Positions 48,737 through 57,120 are shown, counted from the stretch's first letter. The stretch: DNA of 64,000 nt from CAZSCF01 sp964636505 (GCA_964636505.1 CAZWRY010000003.1:8119-72118); one strand, 5' to 3'. Notes: generated by a model not told the origin, from the sequence alone. A program made the numbers and translations.

Positions 48737-48752
48737 TTTATGATATCATAAA
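48737..48752. promoter_or_regulatory. Palindrome TTTATGATATCATAAA, candidate operator
   Basis: A perfect 16-base palindrome lies between the divergent genes at 48679 (minus) and 48813 (plus). Its position in a divergent promoter region is what an operator would show. AT-rich palindromes can also arise by chance. Confidence 0.4.
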
Positions 48753-48812
48753 CAGTGTCTTTTTTCTATAAAAATGTGTTATTATAATAAGGTTCATTAA
48801 GAGAAATAATTT

Positions 48813-49316
48813 ATGCCAAAAAAAATATACAGCTTATTATTAGTCTGCCTGGGAATATTTTTTGTTTCCGGAAAAACTTTGGCGGTTTGTCCGGTTTGCA
48901 CTGTTGCCGTTGGAGCCGGCGTAGGACTTTCCCGATGGCTGGGAATTGATGATACAATCGCCGGAGTATGGATCGGAGGACTCACTATTTCCCTGATTCT
49001 TTGGACAATCAGCTGGCTTAATAAAAAAAATATCCGCTTCAAGGGCCGAAATATTATCCTTTTTCTGGTCTATTATTTGCTAATTGTTGTTCCTCTTTAT
49101 TTTTCCGGAATCATCGGACATCCCTATAACACTTTATGGGGCTTGGATAAATTAATTTTGGGAATAATAACCGGAAGCTTTTTCTTCTTTTTGGGAGCCT
49201 GGGGTTATGCTTTCGTCAAACAAAAAAGAGGCAAGGCCCTTTTCCCTTTTCAAAAAGTCGTTATGCCCGTTTCTCCACTGATAATCTTGAGTTTTATTTT
49301 TTATTTTTTAACTTAA
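48813..49316 (+). CDS. Membrane protein with N-terminal CPVC motif
   Basis: A 167-residue protein with a signal-like first helix (LLLVCLGIFFVSGKTLA), then CPVC at about residues 27-30 on the outer side, followed by four more hydrophobic helices. The CPVC motif in VCPVCTVAVGAGVG resembles a redox or metal-binding site facing outside. Similar proteins occur in CPR genomes without assigned function. It is transcribed on the plus strand, divergent from the Ig-like membrane protein; the next plus-strand gene (49424) follows after 107 bases. Confidence 0.65.
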   Translation: MPKKIYSLLLVCLGIFFVSGKTLAVCPVCTVAVGAGVGLSRWLGIDDTIAGVWIGGLTISLILWTISWLNKKNIRFKGRNIILFLVYYLLIVVPLYFSGIIGHPYNTLWGLDKLILGIITGSFFFFLGAWGYAFVKQKRGKALFPFQKVVMPVSPLIILSFIFYFLT

Positions 49317-49423
49317 GTTCGTTAAATAATCCCTTTTAAATAAATTAGGATTTTTTATTTAATTAATAAAAAATTAGTTAAACAAATTATTATCCAAAAT
49401 CTATTTAATAGGGCAAGTGACAT

Positions 49424-49957
49424 ATGGAAAACAGAGACTTTAAAAAAATAAATGAGTTTATAGACAAAGTTGATTCAATGAAAAAAGAAAATAAATTAGA
49501 TCTCTCTTCTGATCAGGACTTGTCCATCGCTATTATGAATCTGGTCAGCATTGAAGAACATTTCTTTTTTACCGGAGCTAAGTTAAATAAGCCTGAATAT
49601 TACGATCTCATCAAGGATGTTCGGGAGATGCGCAAAGAATTGCTCAAAAAAATAATCAAAGAATACGAAGGCGAGGTTTGGTGTATTTCCAAACATCTTT
49701 TAGCGGCCTCCATGCGCCTTATGGAAGTGGGAACCAAACAACTGGGAATAGGTAAAAAAGAAGAGGCCTATGATTTATTCAATAAAGCTTACAATCTTTA
49801 TTCTCTTTTTTGGGGCATAAACATGAAACTTATCAAAACCGATGATATCAAAAAAATAGATGAACAGGCTCTCAATAAGCACGACCAGGAGAAAAAAGGC
49901 TTCATGGGAAAACTGGGCGAACTGGTTAAAAAGGCGATTGATTGCTGTATTGAATAA
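49424..49957 (+). CDS. Soluble helical protein of unknown function
   Basis: A 177-residue, predicted all-helical protein with no signal or membrane segment. Segments such as DLSIAIMNLVSIEEHFFF, VWCISKHLLAASMRLMEVG and AYDLFNKAYNLYSLFWGINMKLI look like TPR-type helical hairpins. The C-terminus ends in CCIE. It is followed by a terminator, 15 bases after its stop. No family is assigned. Confidence 0.65.
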   Translation: MENRDFKKINEFIDKVDSMKKENKLDLSSDQDLSIAIMNLVSIEEHFFFTGAKLNKPEYYDLIKDVREMRKELLKKIIKEYEGEVWCISKHLLAASMRLMEVGTKQLGIGKKEEAYDLFNKAYNLYSLFWGINMKLIKTDDIKKIDEQALNKHDQEKKGFMGKLGELVKKAIDCCIE

Positions 49958-49972
49958 AAAATTCTAAGGAAA

Positions 49973-50003
49973 AACGCTGCCGGTAACCTGACAGCGTTTT
50001 TTT
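49973..50003 (+). terminator. Terminator after 49424 gene, bidirectional
   Basis: AACGCTG (49973-49979) and CAGCGTT (49992-49998) pair with an inner CGG/CTG extension and are followed by TTTTTTTAG. The minus strand also has a T-run, so it can serve the 48-codon gene at 50002-50148. Confidence 0.88.
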
Positions 50004-50148
50004 AGTTTTTCCAGTTAAGTATTTTTTCTTCCAATGCCTTAACTTTATCCACAGATTTGTCAAAATTTTCCCAATCTCCTTTATCCAAGCAATCTTTTTG
50101 AAAAGCGATAAGACATTCAAGTTCTTTTAGGAGTTGGAATTTTGACAT
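50002..50148 (-). CDS. Small helical protein (48 aa)
   Basis: A frame of 48 codons starts with ATG at 50148 and reads MSKFQLLKELECLIAFQK at its N-terminus, ending EEKILNWKN. It is a charged amphipathic helix pair with regular coding character. Its stop falls next to the bidirectional terminator at 49973-50003. A longer frame in another phase (49926-50120) covers the terminator and has poor composition, so the present one is preferred. No family is recognised and there is no clear Shine-Dalgarno sequence. Confidence 0.55.
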   Translation of the reverse strand: MSKFQLLKELECLIAFQKDCLDKGDWENFDKSVDKVKALEEKILNWKN

Positions 50149-50180
50149 AATTTAGTTGAAAAATAATAAATTAACAAATA

Positions 50181-50206
50181 AAAAAATACCTTTCTGGAAA
50201 GTATGT
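50181..50206 (-). terminator. Terminator of BaiN-like gene
   Basis: On the minus strand ATACTTT-CCAG-AAAGGTAT (one bulge) is followed by TTTTTTTATT. It is located about 100 bases after the stop at 50308, after a stretch with no gene. Confidence 0.65.
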
Positions 50207-50307
50207 TTTTTTATTGGAGGTTAACCAGCCCGAGAGTTTCTGTTTTATCTGACCACATAGTAAGTATACACTAATTTTTTGCTTTTGTCAAAAACGAAAA
50301 TAAAAAA

Positions 50308-51570
50308 TTATTTCTTGCTTGCGTAAGTTCCGGCTGCATAGCCCGTACTCCAGCAAATTTGCAAGTTATAGCCTCCGGTCGGCCCGTCTAAATCCAAGAT
50401 TTCACCGGCAAAAAATAAATTGGAAACAATTCTGGATTGCATGGTTTTGGAATCAACTTCCCGCGTATCAATCCCTCCACTGGTTATGATCGCCTGTTTA
50501 AAATCGGCGACTCTCACCGCTGTCACGCTTAATTTTTTTAGTAAGTGCAACATTTTTTTTCTTTCTGTTTGAGTTATGAAATGCATTTTTTTCTTCGCTT
50601 CAATGCCTGAAAGATCAATAAAGTTTTCAATCATTTTTTGCGGTAAAAGACTGCCTAAATAGTTTTTAAAATCTTTTTTGCTATTTTCTTTGAAGTCTTT
50701 TTGAAGACGCTGATCCAATTCCTTAAAATCAAGAGCTGGTTTTAAGTCAATTTCAATTCGCACTTCGCTTTTTTTCAAAAGTTCATCCACTTTTTTGCTG
50801 ATATCCAAAATAATCGGGCCGCTGAGACCAAAATGCGTAAAAAGCATTTCTCCAAAACGCTCATCTTGCTTTTTATTGTTCTGAAAAACACTTATCCTCA
50901 CGTTTTTTAGGCTCAGGCCTTGCCAATTCTTGACCCAAATTTCTTTCGTCTTAATTGGTGCCAAAGCCGGTCTGGGTTCAATAATCGTATGTCCCATTTT
51001 TTTGGCAAAAACATATCCCTCTCCGCTTGATCCGGTCGCCGGATAACTTTTCCCGCCAGTACACAAAATAAATTTATCCGCATATATTTTTTCTGTTTTG
51101 CCCGCATTCGTTACTTTTACAAATTGTATTTTCTCTTTTTCCATTTCAAAACCTTTAACCTGATTCCCCAGAAATATTTTAACTTTTTTTTCTTTTAAAA
51201 ATCCCATCAATTTATTCAGCACATCTTGCGCCTTGTCAGACACGGGAAAAACTCGTCCGCCCCTTTCTATCTTTGTCGGCATATCTCTTGCTTCAAAAAA
51301 TTCAATTATTTCTTTCGGACCAAAAGACGCAAGAGATGAAAATAAAAATTTACCCTTCTTCCCGAGCTCCGCAATAAATTTCCGCTCATCAAATTCGGCT
51401 TGAGTGATATTACAGCGACCTTTGCCAGTAATAAGGATCTTCTTGCCCAAATTTTTATTTTTTTCCAGCAAAACAACCCGAGCTCCTTGCTCAGCTGCGC
51501 GTCCGGCTGCCATCATTCCTGCCGGTCCGCCTCCAATTATTGCAATATCAAATTTTTGATAAGTTCCCAT
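50308..51570 (-). CDS. BaiN/RdsA-family NAD(P)/FAD-dependent oxidoreductase
   Basis: A 420-residue flavoprotein of the HI0933/YhiN/BaiN family. The FAD-binding GxGxxG is IIGGGPAGMMAAGRA at the N-terminus. Other family motifs are KILITGKGRCNIT, ILCTGGKSYPATGSSGEGY, FTHFGLSGPIIL, ITSGGIDTREVDSKTMQS and the C-terminal LFFAGEILDLDGPTGGYNLQICWSTG. The physiological substrate is unknown for most members. It follows typA by position but reads on the same strand; each has its own terminator. Confidence 0.92.
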   Translation of the reverse strand: MGTYQKFDIAIIGGGPAGMMAAGRAAEQGARVVLLEKNKNLGKKILITGKGRCNITQAEFDERKFIAELGKKGKFLFSSLASFGPKEIIEFFEARDMPTKIERGGRVFPVSDKAQDVLNKLMGFLKEKKVKIFLGNQVKGFEMEKEKIQFVKVTNAGKTEKIYADKFILCTGGKSYPATGSSGEGYVFAKKMGHTIIEPRPALAPIKTKEIWVKNWQGLSLKNVRISVFQNNKKQDERFGEMLFTHFGLSGPIILDISKKVDELLKKSEVRIEIDLKPALDFKELDQRLQKDFKENSKKDFKNYLGSLLPQKMIENFIDLSGIEAKKKMHFITQTERKKMLHLLKKLSVTAVRVADFKQAIITSGGIDTREVDSKTMQSRIVSNLFFAGEILDLDGPTGGYNLQICWSTGYAAGTYASKK

Positions 51571-51608
51571 AAATTATTTTCTGTTTTTAGTTTAGCATAA
51601 AATCCAAT

Positions 51609-51641
51609 AAAAAAAGCAACTGATAAACAAGCTGCTTTTTG
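51609..51641 (-). terminator. typA terminator
   Basis: AAGCAGCT and AGTTGCTT pair (one G:U) on the minus strand and are followed by TTTTTTTATT, immediately after the typA stop at 51648. Confidence 0.72.
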
Positions 51642-51647
51642 AAAGTT

Positions 51648-53429
51648 TTATTGCCGATTAGCCCTTCTTCTGTCTATTTCGGTCAAAAATTGTTTTCTGA
51701 GACGAACACTTTGAGGCGTAACTTCCAGAAATTCATCTTCTGCCATAATTTCCAAGCCTCTTTCAATTGACAATTTTAGAGGTGGGACAAGTTGGATGGC
51801 CTCGTCAGCACCAGAAGCACGCATATTGGAAAGCTGTTTACCTTTAATTGGATTAACTGTCATATCTAAACCTTTGGATGAGTTTCCAATGACCATACCT
51901 TCGTAAACCTCAGTACCTGGATCAATATATAAGACTCCCCGATCCTGTAAATTCCAAAGTGAAAATCCCAAGGCCTTACCTGTCACACAGGAAATCATCG
52001 AACCAACATCACGTTTCTTAATTTCTCCAACGTGAGGTCTGTAACCAATAACTCTTGAACAAAGAATCCCTTCTCCGCGGGTATCAATAATAAAATCGCT
52101 ACGATATCCGAGTAGTCCGCGTGTTGGAACCTCAAAAAGCATTCTGATCTGCGAACCTATTTTTTTCATATCCGTCATAATGCCCTTTCTTTTACCAATT
52201 TTTTCAATAACTGTACCTGAATACATTTCAGGCACATCAACTGTCGCCTCTTCAAAGGGCTCTTGTTTTTTCCCATCTATTTCTTTTACAATAACCTGGG
52301 GTTGAGAAACCTGAATTTCATATCCTTCGCGTCGCATATTTTCCATTAGAATTGCCACATGTAATTCCCCTCTTCCATAAACTTTGTACGAATCGGCAAA
52401 GAAATCAATTTTGAGTCCCACATTGACCTCCAATTCTTTTTCCAAACGTTCACGAATTTGTTTATTGGTCACAAATTTTCCTTCGCGTCCAGCAAAAGGA
52501 GAATTATTAACCATAAAACTAAGGGAAATAGTTGGTTCATCCACCAAGATAGCCGGCAAAGCTTCCTGCTCAGCGTTTTCACAGAGCGTTTCACCAATAT
52601 CAATTGTTGGAAAACCAGAAATCATTACAATATCACCAGCGTAAGCTTCTTGGACCTCTTCTCTTTGCAAGCCCTTGAAAGTAAAAAGTTTGGTTACTCG
52701 GCCCGCTTCAATCTTTCCATCCATTTTTTTAAGAATAAGATTGCTTCCAGTTTTCACTGTACCTTCATAAATTCTACCTACAGCCAAGCGCCCCAAAAAA
52801 TTATCGTAACCCAAATTAAAAGGTTGAAAGCGGAAAGGGGCATCTATTTTGGCAGCAGCTAGTTTCACTTTTAAAAGAATGGTATCCAATAGTGGTGATA
52901 AATCATTAGATTCATCATCTAAGTGATTTTTGGCAATGCCTTGTTTGCCAATGGCATAAACAGTAGTAAAATCAAGCTGCTCGTCCGTAGCTCCCAGATC
53001 CAGAAAAAGTTCAAAGACCTGTTCTTGAGCCAAATCTGGATTGGCCGCTGGCTTGTCGATTTTATTAATCACAACAATTGGCTTTAGGCCAAGTTCCAAG
53101 GATTTTTTGAGTACAAATCGAGTCTGTGGCATTGGACCCTCCTGAGCGTCCACAACTAAAAGCACGCTATCAATTGACCTGAGAACACGTTCCACTTCTG
53201 AACCAAAATCGGCATGCCCTGGAGTATCCACAATATTAATTTTTGTGCCACGATAAAAAACGGAGGCATTTTTGGAATAAATGGTTATCCCTCGCTCCTT
53301 TTCCAAAGCATTTGAATCCATACTCATGTTTTCATCTGATGTCATCCCTGTTTGTTTCATAATGGCATCCGTAAGAGTCGTCTTTCCATGGTCAACATGA
53401 GCGATAATGGCAATATTTCTTATTTCCAT
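51648..53429 (-). CDS. typA: Translational GTPase TypA/BipA
   Basis: BipA is a ribosome-associated GTPase involved in 50S assembly and stress adaptation. The 593-residue protein has the P-loop AHVDHGKTTL, switch II DTPGHADFGSEVERVL, and NKID plus the later BipA-specific parts (VPTRGLLGYRSDFI, GTEVYEGMVIGNSSKGLDM, TVNPIKGKQLSNMRASG). All domains (G, II, III, V and C-terminal) are present and the length is normal. A likely promoter (TTGCTT-17-TAGTAT) lies upstream of the 5' region. Confidence 0.97.
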   Translation of the reverse strand: MEIRNIAIIAHVDHGKTTLTDAIMKQTGMTSDENMSMDSNALEKERGITIYSKNASVFYRGTKINIVDTPGHADFGSEVERVLRSIDSVLLVVDAQEGPMPQTRFVLKKSLELGLKPIVVINKIDKPAANPDLAQEQVFELFLDLGATDEQLDFTTVYAIGKQGIAKNHLDDESNDLSPLLDTILLKVKLAAAKIDAPFRFQPFNLGYDNFLGRLAVGRIYEGTVKTGSNLILKKMDGKIEAGRVTKLFTFKGLQREEVQEAYAGDIVMISGFPTIDIGETLCENAEQEALPAILVDEPTISLSFMVNNSPFAGREGKFVTNKQIRERLEKELEVNVGLKIDFFADSYKVYGRGELHVAILMENMRREGYEIQVSQPQVIVKEIDGKKQEPFEEATVDVPEMYSGTVIEKIGKRKGIMTDMKKIGSQIRMLFEVPTRGLLGYRSDFIIDTRGEGILCSRVIGYRPHVGEIKKRDVGSMISCVTGKALGFSLWNLQDRGVLYIDPGTEVYEGMVIGNSSKGLDMTVNPIKGKQLSNMRASGADEAIQLVPPLKLSIERGLEIMAEDEFLEVTPQSVRLRKQFLTEIDRRRANRQ

Positions 53430-53542
53430 AAAAATTTACTTTAATAAAAACAAAAACCGCCGAGAAGCAGTTTAACAAACTGTTAGTTTTTTGATACTAA
53501 CACAGGAAAAACAAAAAAGCAAGATTGAACTTTTAAAATTTT

Positions 53543-54160
53543 CTACAGCAATTGGCTTGTTTTTTTATAATACAAATCAACATCTTCAATCCATTTAGCT
53601 ACGCTTTCCGGATCATGCGTTTCACATGTATTCCCACATTTCCAAATTGCCATTTCAGAAGGAGTTTTGATGTTTTGATCCAAAAGTTCGCGAATTCTTC
53701 CGCCCACCACATTCACGGCCTGCTCGCGATTTCTAAAGCAACTATACCCGGAATCGGTCTGGTTATAACTGCCTCTGTATCCCCAATAATTAAAGCACTC
53801 TCTGCCATTTTTTTCTGGATGATAAATTCCCCAATTGCTTTCTTTTTTAGCAATAGCCACAAGATAGGCAGCTACATTTTTGTCTTTTTGAACAATAAAG
53901 GGAATCATCGTTTCAATAGGATGATTGGCTACCATGCGACTTACTTTTTTTTCAAAATCGGATTTAATTTTAATTTCCATTTGCAGCGTTTCTTGAATTT
54001 GTTTTCCAATTCCGAAAAGAAAAGCACTAAAAGTCAAAGAAAAAATAATTAAAAAAGCCAAAAAAACATCTTCAATATGAGGTTTCTCAATTTTTACTCT
54101 TTTTATTCTTTTGACTATCGTCCCTCTCCAAAAATTCAATTGTTTTTTGATTTTTTCCAT
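53543..54160 (-). CDS. Membrane-anchored lysozyme-like protein, paralogue C
   Basis: A 205-residue protein with a short basic N-terminus (about 30 residues), one membrane helix (about 31-52, VFLAFLIIFSLTFSAFLFGI), then a short linker and the conserved domain with AIAKKESNWG, ECFNYWGYRG, SGYSCFRNREQAV, TPSEMAIWKCG and NTCETHDP. All four Cys and the Glu match paralogues A (33819) and B (40064), and it is closest to A. It has its own consensus promoter and a leader hairpin (see 54176-54251), with AAGG before the ATG. It is probably a peptidoglycan hydrolase. Confidence 0.75.
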   Translation of the reverse strand: MEKIKKQLNFWRGTIVKRIKRVKIEKPHIEDVFLAFLIIFSLTFSAFLFGIGKQIQETLQMEIKIKSDFEKKVSRMVANHPIETMIPFIVQKDKNVAAYLVAIAKKESNWGIYHPEKNGRECFNYWGYRGSYNQTDSGYSCFRNREQAVNVVGGRIRELLDQNIKTPSEMAIWKCGNTCETHDPESVAKWIEDVDLYYKKTSQLL

Positions 54161-54175
54161 TTTTACCTTAAATAA

Positions 54176-54200
54176 AACAAAAAACGGGCTAGCACCCGCT
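54176..54200 (-). promoter_or_regulatory. Terminator-like hairpin in leader of paralogue C
   Basis: On the minus strand AGAGCGGG-TGCTAG-CCCGTTTTTTG forms a CGGG/CCCG stem followed by a U-tract, between the gene's own promoter and its start. It shares AGAGCGGGTG and the following U-rich GTTTT with the CAP gene leader at 39957-39984. Confidence 0.65.
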
Positions 54201-54222
54201 CTTTTTACATCTCTGCCTATGT

Positions 54223-54251
54223 ATTATAGCATATTTAAGCCAAAAAATCAA
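54223..54251 (-). promoter_or_regulatory. Consensus promoter of paralogue C
   Basis: TTGATT (54246-54251) and a perfect TATAAT (54223-54228) are 17 bases apart on the minus strand. The -10 box is preceded by TGC, which adds an extended -10. Start near 54216. Confidence 0.8.
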
Positions 54252-54265
54252 GCTTTTTAAATAAA

Positions 54266-55429
54266 TTATTTTTCCAAAAGAATTTTGTTAATCATATCTT
54301 CGTCTTGGCAAGAATATTTATTGTCCGGAGAATAATATCTTTTTTTTGGTCCATAGCAGCCGCCATTTTCTTTGTCCAATACTCCAAACATCGGCATTAA
54401 AAAACCCATATCACGACCCGTGAAATATTTATAGACATTTTTTAATGTTTTGGCGCGAGTGTCCTTATCCATTCTGGCAAAAATATCCAGATCATCCGTT
54501 TTAATTCCGGTCCAATCCAAATGTAATAAAACATTTTTAGCGTTTTTAGAATATGTTTCATCCCAAAGAAGCGCCCAGCACCCTCCCCAGCGATCCAAAC
54601 AGGGGCCCGTTGGAAGGTTGCCATCTTCATCAATTCCTATTCCGCCCTCAATGTAGTCAAACATTGAAATAAATTCTGGGTCATTCATTGTCCCCGTTTG
54701 TGCTCCGATAATAATATCAATGCCCTTCTTTTTAGCATATTTTCTCATATCCTTGATAACATCGGAAATGCGGTGTGCTCCATTGCCTCTTTGCATATAA
54801 ATCTGACCGAAAGTAAAGCTTTGGATTCCCAAATCCATTGCGCGACGAGTAACATATTCAAGATAGCCACGATATTCGCTGCTACCGAAATCAGCTTTAC
54901 AGGAACGCTCCCCCCAAACATTCTGGCTTCCTTCTTGACACATCTTACCAAAATCAAAATAGCGCTGTTCTTCTTCGTTCCAATATTTTGCATTTTCTTT
55001 AAGCGCCTCGGCCAAAAACATTCCATAAACTACATTTTTTAGAGTTATTCTGTCCATTACATATCCGATAGTTTCAAAATCCGGAGGCATCATCCAAGTT
55101 TCTACCGCTCGATGCAAATAATAACACTCGGAACGATTAATAAGCTTGATATAATCCTCTCGATCCGGATTATACTCGGAGAGTAAGCCATCAGCTACAC
55201 AGCCTTGCCGTTTTAATTTGCTCATGGAAACCGGCTGCGGTTTTGGTTTTTCTATTTTACTGAAAGACAAGAGACGTTTTTCCCTCCTTTCAATCTTTGC
55301 AAATTCAATTGCCTTTGGAGTATAGTATTTTTTTTCAATCCAAAGAAGAAAAACTACCAAAAAAGACAATCCGATTATTATTAGGAAGGCAATTGAGGTT
55401 CTGATTTTTTTTTGAAAATCAATTTTCAT
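54266..55429 (-). CDS. Membrane-anchored protein of unknown function, possible TIM barrel
   Basis: A 387-residue protein with a membrane helix at about 12-31 and an extracytoplasmic domain of about 310 residues. Strand-like phrases IDIIIGAQTGTMND, FDYIEGGIGIDEDG and NVLLHLDWTGIKTDD alternate with helices, which suggests a TIM barrel, and there are about ten Cys (including GGCW, QGCV, SCKAD and YSCQDED). The family is not recognised and no catalytic signature can be assigned. The conserved Asp/Glu/His near the strand ends fit a glycosidase-like enzyme, but this is a guess. It ends 15 bases before the promoter of paralogue C. Confidence 0.6.
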   Translation of the reverse strand: MKIDFQKKIRTSIAFLIIIGLSFLVVFLLWIEKKYYTPKAIEFAKIERREKRLLSFSKIEKPKPQPVSMSKLKRQGCVADGLLSEYNPDREDYIKLINRSECYYLHRAVETWMMPPDFETIGYVMDRITLKNVVYGMFLAEALKENAKYWNEEEQRYFDFGKMCQEGSQNVWGERSCKADFGSSEYRGYLEYVTRRAMDLGIQSFTFGQIYMQRGNGAHRISDVIKDMRKYAKKKGIDIIIGAQTGTMNDPEFISMFDYIEGGIGIDEDGNLPTGPCLDRWGGCWALLWDETYSKNAKNVLLHLDWTGIKTDDLDIFARMDKDTRAKTLKNVYKYFTGRDMGFLMPMFGVLDKENGGCYGPKKRYYSPDNKYSCQDEDMINKILLEK

Positions 55430-55453
55430 CTTTTAGTTTCTTTAGCATATTTC

Positions 55454-55459
55454 ATTATA
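55454..55459 (-). promoter_or_regulatory. -10 element of 54266-55429 gene
   Basis: A perfect TATAAT on the minus strand lies 25 bases before the ATG at 55429, with TGGATT at 17 bases as a poor -35 box. It is just downstream of the cold-shock gene terminator. Confidence 0.45.
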
Positions 55460-55486
55460 TTACAAAAAAACAAAAAAATCCAGATA

Positions 55487-55517
55487 AAAAAACAACCCCG
55501 ATTCCTCGGGATTGTTT
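55487..55517 (-). terminator. Cold-shock gene terminator
   Basis: On the minus strand AACAATCCCGA-GGAA-TCGGGGTTGTT (one G:U) is followed by TTTTTATC, about 14 bases after the stop at 55531. Confidence 0.88.
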
Positions 55518-55530
55518 TGTTTTTTCAGGA

Positions 55531-55731
55531 TTATATTCTGGATACTTTGATTGCATTTGGTCCTTTTGGGCTTTCGCCGACTTCAAATTCAACCGCATCT
55601 CCTTCTCTCAAATCATTAAATTGCACTCCTTGCAATTCCTTGGAATGAAAGAAAAGATCCTTGTCGCCGCCTTCCGGGGTAATGAAACCAAAACCACGAT
55701 CAGTCAGCTTTTTGATTGTTCCTTTTGCCAT
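55531..55731 (-). CDS. Cold shock domain protein
   Basis: A 66-residue CspA-type RNA chaperone. RNA-binding motifs are GFGFITPEGG (RNP1) and LFFHSKEL (RNP2-like), with the C-terminal FEVGESPKGPNAIKV. The length and motifs are typical. It is a single-gene unit with its own promoter (55843-55871) and terminator. The 105-base leader contains two stable hairpins and no clear Shine-Dalgarno sequence, as in thermosensing csp leaders. Confidence 0.95.
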   Translation of the reverse strand: MAKGTIKKLTDRGFGFITPEGGDKDLFFHSKELQGVQFNDLREGDAVEFEVGESPKGPNAIKVSRI

Positions 55732-55836
55732 TTTTATAGTAAAAGATTAGTTAAATGCGCACTTGAGGTTTATGACCCGCAGGGTCATTATGCAAGAAAA
55801 GTTCGACTACACTACTTTTGCATGCCACTGTGACAC
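55732..55836 (-). promoter_or_regulatory. Structured 5' leader of cold-shock gene
   Basis: In the minus-strand transcript ATGCAAAAGT pairs with ACTTTTCTTGCAT (with a bulge) and TGACCC pairs with GGGTCA around TGC, giving two adjacent hairpins in a leader of about 105 bases. Long leaders of E. coli cspA-type mRNAs switch structure with temperature. Here only the structures are seen. Confidence 0.6.
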
Positions 55837-55842
55837 CTTGTA

Positions 55843-55871
55843 ATGATAGCATATCTAAGGCCTAAAGTCAA
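55843..55871 (-). promoter_or_regulatory. Promoter of cold-shock gene
   Basis: TTGACT (55866-55871) and TATCAT (55843-55848) are 17 bases apart on the minus strand, with TGC before the -10 box. Confidence 0.78.
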
Positions 55872-55902
55872 TGTTTTTACTGTTTAAGCCTAAATTTAAA
55901 AA

Positions 55903-57120
55903 CTATTCGTATCTGAGGGCTTCAATCGGGCTTAGATTGGCTGCCTGACGAGCCGGATAAAAACCAAAAATAATACCGACCGCCGCTGAAACCCCAAAAG
56001 CCAGGAATACCGAAAAAAGCGATATTTCTGTCGTAAGACTGCTGTAAAATTTTGGGATAATAAGCGCCACCGCCCAGCCCAAAAAAACTCCCGCGGCTCC
56101 GCCTACAAAAGTCAACATCACGGCTTCCACCAAGAATTGTAAATTAATGTAGGTTTTTTTGATACCCACCGCTTTTCGAAGGCCAATTTCACGCGTACGT
56201 TCAGTAACGGTGGTGAGCATCATATTCATAATTCCAATCCCACCAACTAAAAGAGAGATGCCGGCAATAGAAGATAGCAAAATAGTAAATGTGTTAGTTA
56301 TGCTGGTTGCCGTTGAGATAACATCCGTTTGATTCATAATGCTAAAATCAGCCTCGTCTGCATTTTCAATTTTATGCCGTTTTAATAATAACTGGGTAAT
56401 TTGTTCTTGAGCGGAAGTCATCACCTCTTGATTTTTAGCCGCTACATTAATCGTACTCACATATTCAGTGCCAGAAAGAAAATGGCGAAAAGTATCCAAA
56501 GGAATGTAAATTACATCATCAGAATTATTCATTCCTGAACCGCCTTTGGAAACTGTTGTGCCAACAACTTCAAAATCAATTTTATTTATTCTTATCACCG
56601 AGCCTATAGGATCAGCGCCTTCTCCGAATAAATCTTCAACGGTCGTCGGACCTAAAATAGCCACCTTGGATGATTTTTTTAGGTGCTGCTCCGTAATAAA
56701 CATGCCATTCTCAATTTCAATATTTTTCACTTCGGTATATTCAGATGTCACGCCCAAAACTCGGGTATTGGTATTATTTTCTTTAAAAGTGATTTGATAA
56801 CGCCCGCTGATTTCCGGCGCCACTCCAGAGATCCCTTGAACTTCATCTTTGATAGCTTCAGAGTCATCAACTGAAAGTGTTCTGCCTCCGCCTCTCTCTC
56901 CTCGAACCATGCCGTTGCTTTGTGAGCCAGGATAAACCATGATTAAATTAGAACCGATGGATTGAATTTTTTCTTCTATGTTTTTTTGCGACCCCTGGCC
57001 TATGGCCACCATTGTTATTACTGAAGCCACACCGATAACAATACCTAAGATGGTCAGCCCCGACCTGACTTTATTTCCTGTTATTGCCCAAATTGTCTCC
57101 TTAAATAAATCCGTTAGCAT
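55903..57120 (-). CDS. MacB-like ABC transporter permease
   Basis: A 405-residue type VII (MacB-type) permease. The N-terminal membrane helix (about 20-42, RSGLTILGIVIGVASVITMVAIGQ) is followed by a large extracytoplasmic domain (about 45-270) and three C-terminal helices with NMMLTTVTERTREIGLRKAVG between the first two. These proteins work as mechanotransmitters, moving substrate with a periplasm-side adaptor. The ATPase gene (57138) is 17 bases upstream and the adaptor (57865) follows on that side, so this is a MacA-MacB-type system split into three genes. Confidence 0.93.
   Translation of the reverse strand: MLTDLFKETIWAITGNKVRSGLTILGIVIGVASVITMVAIGQGSQKNIEEKIQSIGSNLIMVYPGSQSNGMVRGERGGGRTLSVDDSEAIKDEVQGISGVAPEISGRYQITFKENNTNTRVLGVTSEYTEVKNIEIENGMFITEQHLKKSSKVAILGPTTVEDLFGEGADPIGSVIRINKIDFEVVGTTVSKGGSGMNNSDDVIYIPLDTFRHFLSGTEYVSTINVAAKNQEVMTSAQEQITQLLLKRHKIENADEADFSIMNQTDVISTATSITNTFTILLSSIAGISLLVGGIGIMNMMLTTVTERTREIGLRKAVGIKKTYINLQFLVEAVMLTFVGGAAGVFLGWAVALIIPKFYSSLTTEISLFSVFLAFGVSAAVGIIFGFYPARQAANLSPIEALRYE

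Noticed and set aside
49926..50120. A 64-codon minus-strand frame
   Set aside because: It spans the terminator stem and overlaps the end of the 49424 gene. The 48-codon frame in another phase reads as a better protein.
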